Below, piece after piece: positions 6,206 through 6,787 of a stretch of DNA of 6,787 bases. Origin of the DNA: Candidatus Finniella inopinata. GTDB taxonomy: Bacteria > Pseudomonadota > Alphaproteobacteria > Paracaedibacterales > CAITNM01. Both the position numbers and the translations under genes were made by a program. The notes under the pieces were generated by a model. That model had not been told where the DNA came from. It was given only the letters and a program-made list of their open reading frames with translations, and did no database searches. The DNA lies in assembly GCA_945903885.1 (NCBI GenBank), contig CAMDPB010000057.1, forward strand, positions 1 to 6,787, in the 5' to 3' direction. Within the stretch, counting starts at the first letter, position 1. Each line of letters opens with the position of its first letter.

Positions 6206-6219
6206 CGAGAAAGAATAAT

Positions 6220-6786
6220 CTAATTTGAGTTAGCTCTTATCATGCTAACTATCCTCTTAGCCTCTTCGTCAAGGCAAGATTCATTAATCTTATGAATTAG
6301 CTGGTTAAAACTATCAATTTTATTAAATTTCCTTAGCCCATTTGGAGACAGTCCAGTAGCAATTGAATTATTTGCCGCATTTTTTTCAGTAATAATTTCT
6401 TTTCCAACTTTTTTGATAATTGTGCTCAATGTTTCAGGTTTAAATGTCAAAAATTGAAAGCTATCAATACTTCCACTACCACCTGTTTCAAGAACTTCTA
6501 TAAGCGCATCTGCCACTGCTTCTGATTCTGGCATTGAAAGAGAGTATAAACAGCAGCAACCATATGAAGTAACCATTTGTGGTTCACAATATTGGTTAAA
6601 AAGATTTGCATTACCAAATCGTGCGCAGGCTATTATAGCTAGATTAGCACCTTCTTGCGTTGATCTTAGAGAATCATGTTCGTTTTTGATTATCTTTAAT
6701 ACGTCTTCACGTTTATTTTCCAAAACTGCGTTGCTTAACCTTTGGTAAGCATCCATAGGATCTGGCGCTATCCTAGAAAGAGCCAT
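6220..6786 (-). CDS. Hypothetical protein, AT-rich, helical, possibly 5'-partial
   Basis: The product is not recognised. The visible frame is 188 aa ending in TAG at 6220-6222. The first Met codon (6784-6786) is one base from the window edge, so upstream extension and the ribosome binding site cannot be judged; this may be an internal Met of a longer protein. No signal peptide or membrane segment is seen. Residues about 12-68 read as paired helices (LSNAVLENKREDVLKIIK, then GANLAIIACARFGNANLF), loosely like degenerate ankyrin-type repeats. A YGCCCLYSLS cysteine cluster at about 75-84 follows, then a Lys/Asn-rich C-terminal half. Base composition is far more AT-rich than the S9 gene (13 of 60 G+C in 6361-6420 against 34 of 60 in 5161-5220), which may mark a recently acquired or lineage-specific gene. 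Codon-level coherence over 188 codons without a stop in AT-rich DNA supports it as a real gene. Confidence 0.65.
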   Translation of the reverse strand: MALSRIAPDPMDAYQRLSNAVLENKREDVLKIIKNEHDSLRSTQEGANLAIIACARFGNANLFNQYCEPQMVTSYGCCCLYSLSMPESEAVADALIEVLETGGSGSIDSFQFLTFKPETLSTIIKKVGKEIITEKNAANNSIATGLSPNGLRKFNKIDSFNQLIHKINESCLDEEAKRIVSMIRANSN

Positions 6787-6787
6787 A

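Overview
The window reads as a stretch of proteobacterial chromosome, most likely alphaproteobacterial and possibly from a host-associated or protist-associated lineage. That placement is an inference from the EngB and thiolase sequence style, a Gram-negative lipoprotein pattern, a palindromic intergenic repeat and mixed AT/GC composition. No rRNA or marker gene fixes the taxon. No tRNA, rRNA, CRISPR array, transposase or phage gene was seen.

Layout from left to right: (1) the 3' part of engB (YihA/YsxC ribosome-assembly GTPase) on the plus strand, running off the left edge. (2) A convergent minus-strand operon, transcribed from about 2658 down to 515, in which an acetyl-CoA C-acetyltransferase (thiolase) is followed after only 9 bases by a lipoprotein alpha/beta hydrolase of the proline-iminopeptidase type; the hydrolase ribosome binding site lies across the thiolase stop codon. 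(3) A 167-bp divergent intergenic region holding a candidate promoter for each side and three copies of the 9-mer ATGAAAATC/GATTTTCAT. (4) On the plus strand, a stand-alone AAA_14/DUF4143 ATPase with a C-terminal D...ExK nuclease-like signature, followed by an S9-family (prolyl-oligopeptidase-type) lipoprotein peptidase with an N-terminal six-bladed WD40/TolB-like propeller. (5) A 100-bp intergenic segment with a GC-rich palindromic, REP-like element. (6) An AT-rich minus-strand gene of unknown function at or across the right edge.

The genes do not form one pathway. EngB is housekeeping. The thiolase joins or cleaves acetoacetyl-CoA in the cytosol. The two lipoprotein hydrolases are predicted to sit in the envelope and act on peptides or small esters/amides. 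The ATPase belongs to a widespread family without a settled function. No clear new defence or conflict system is visible. The least explained parts are the repeated motif in the divergent promoter region, the ATPase/nuclease-like protein it may control, the palindromic element and the orphan gene at the right edge.
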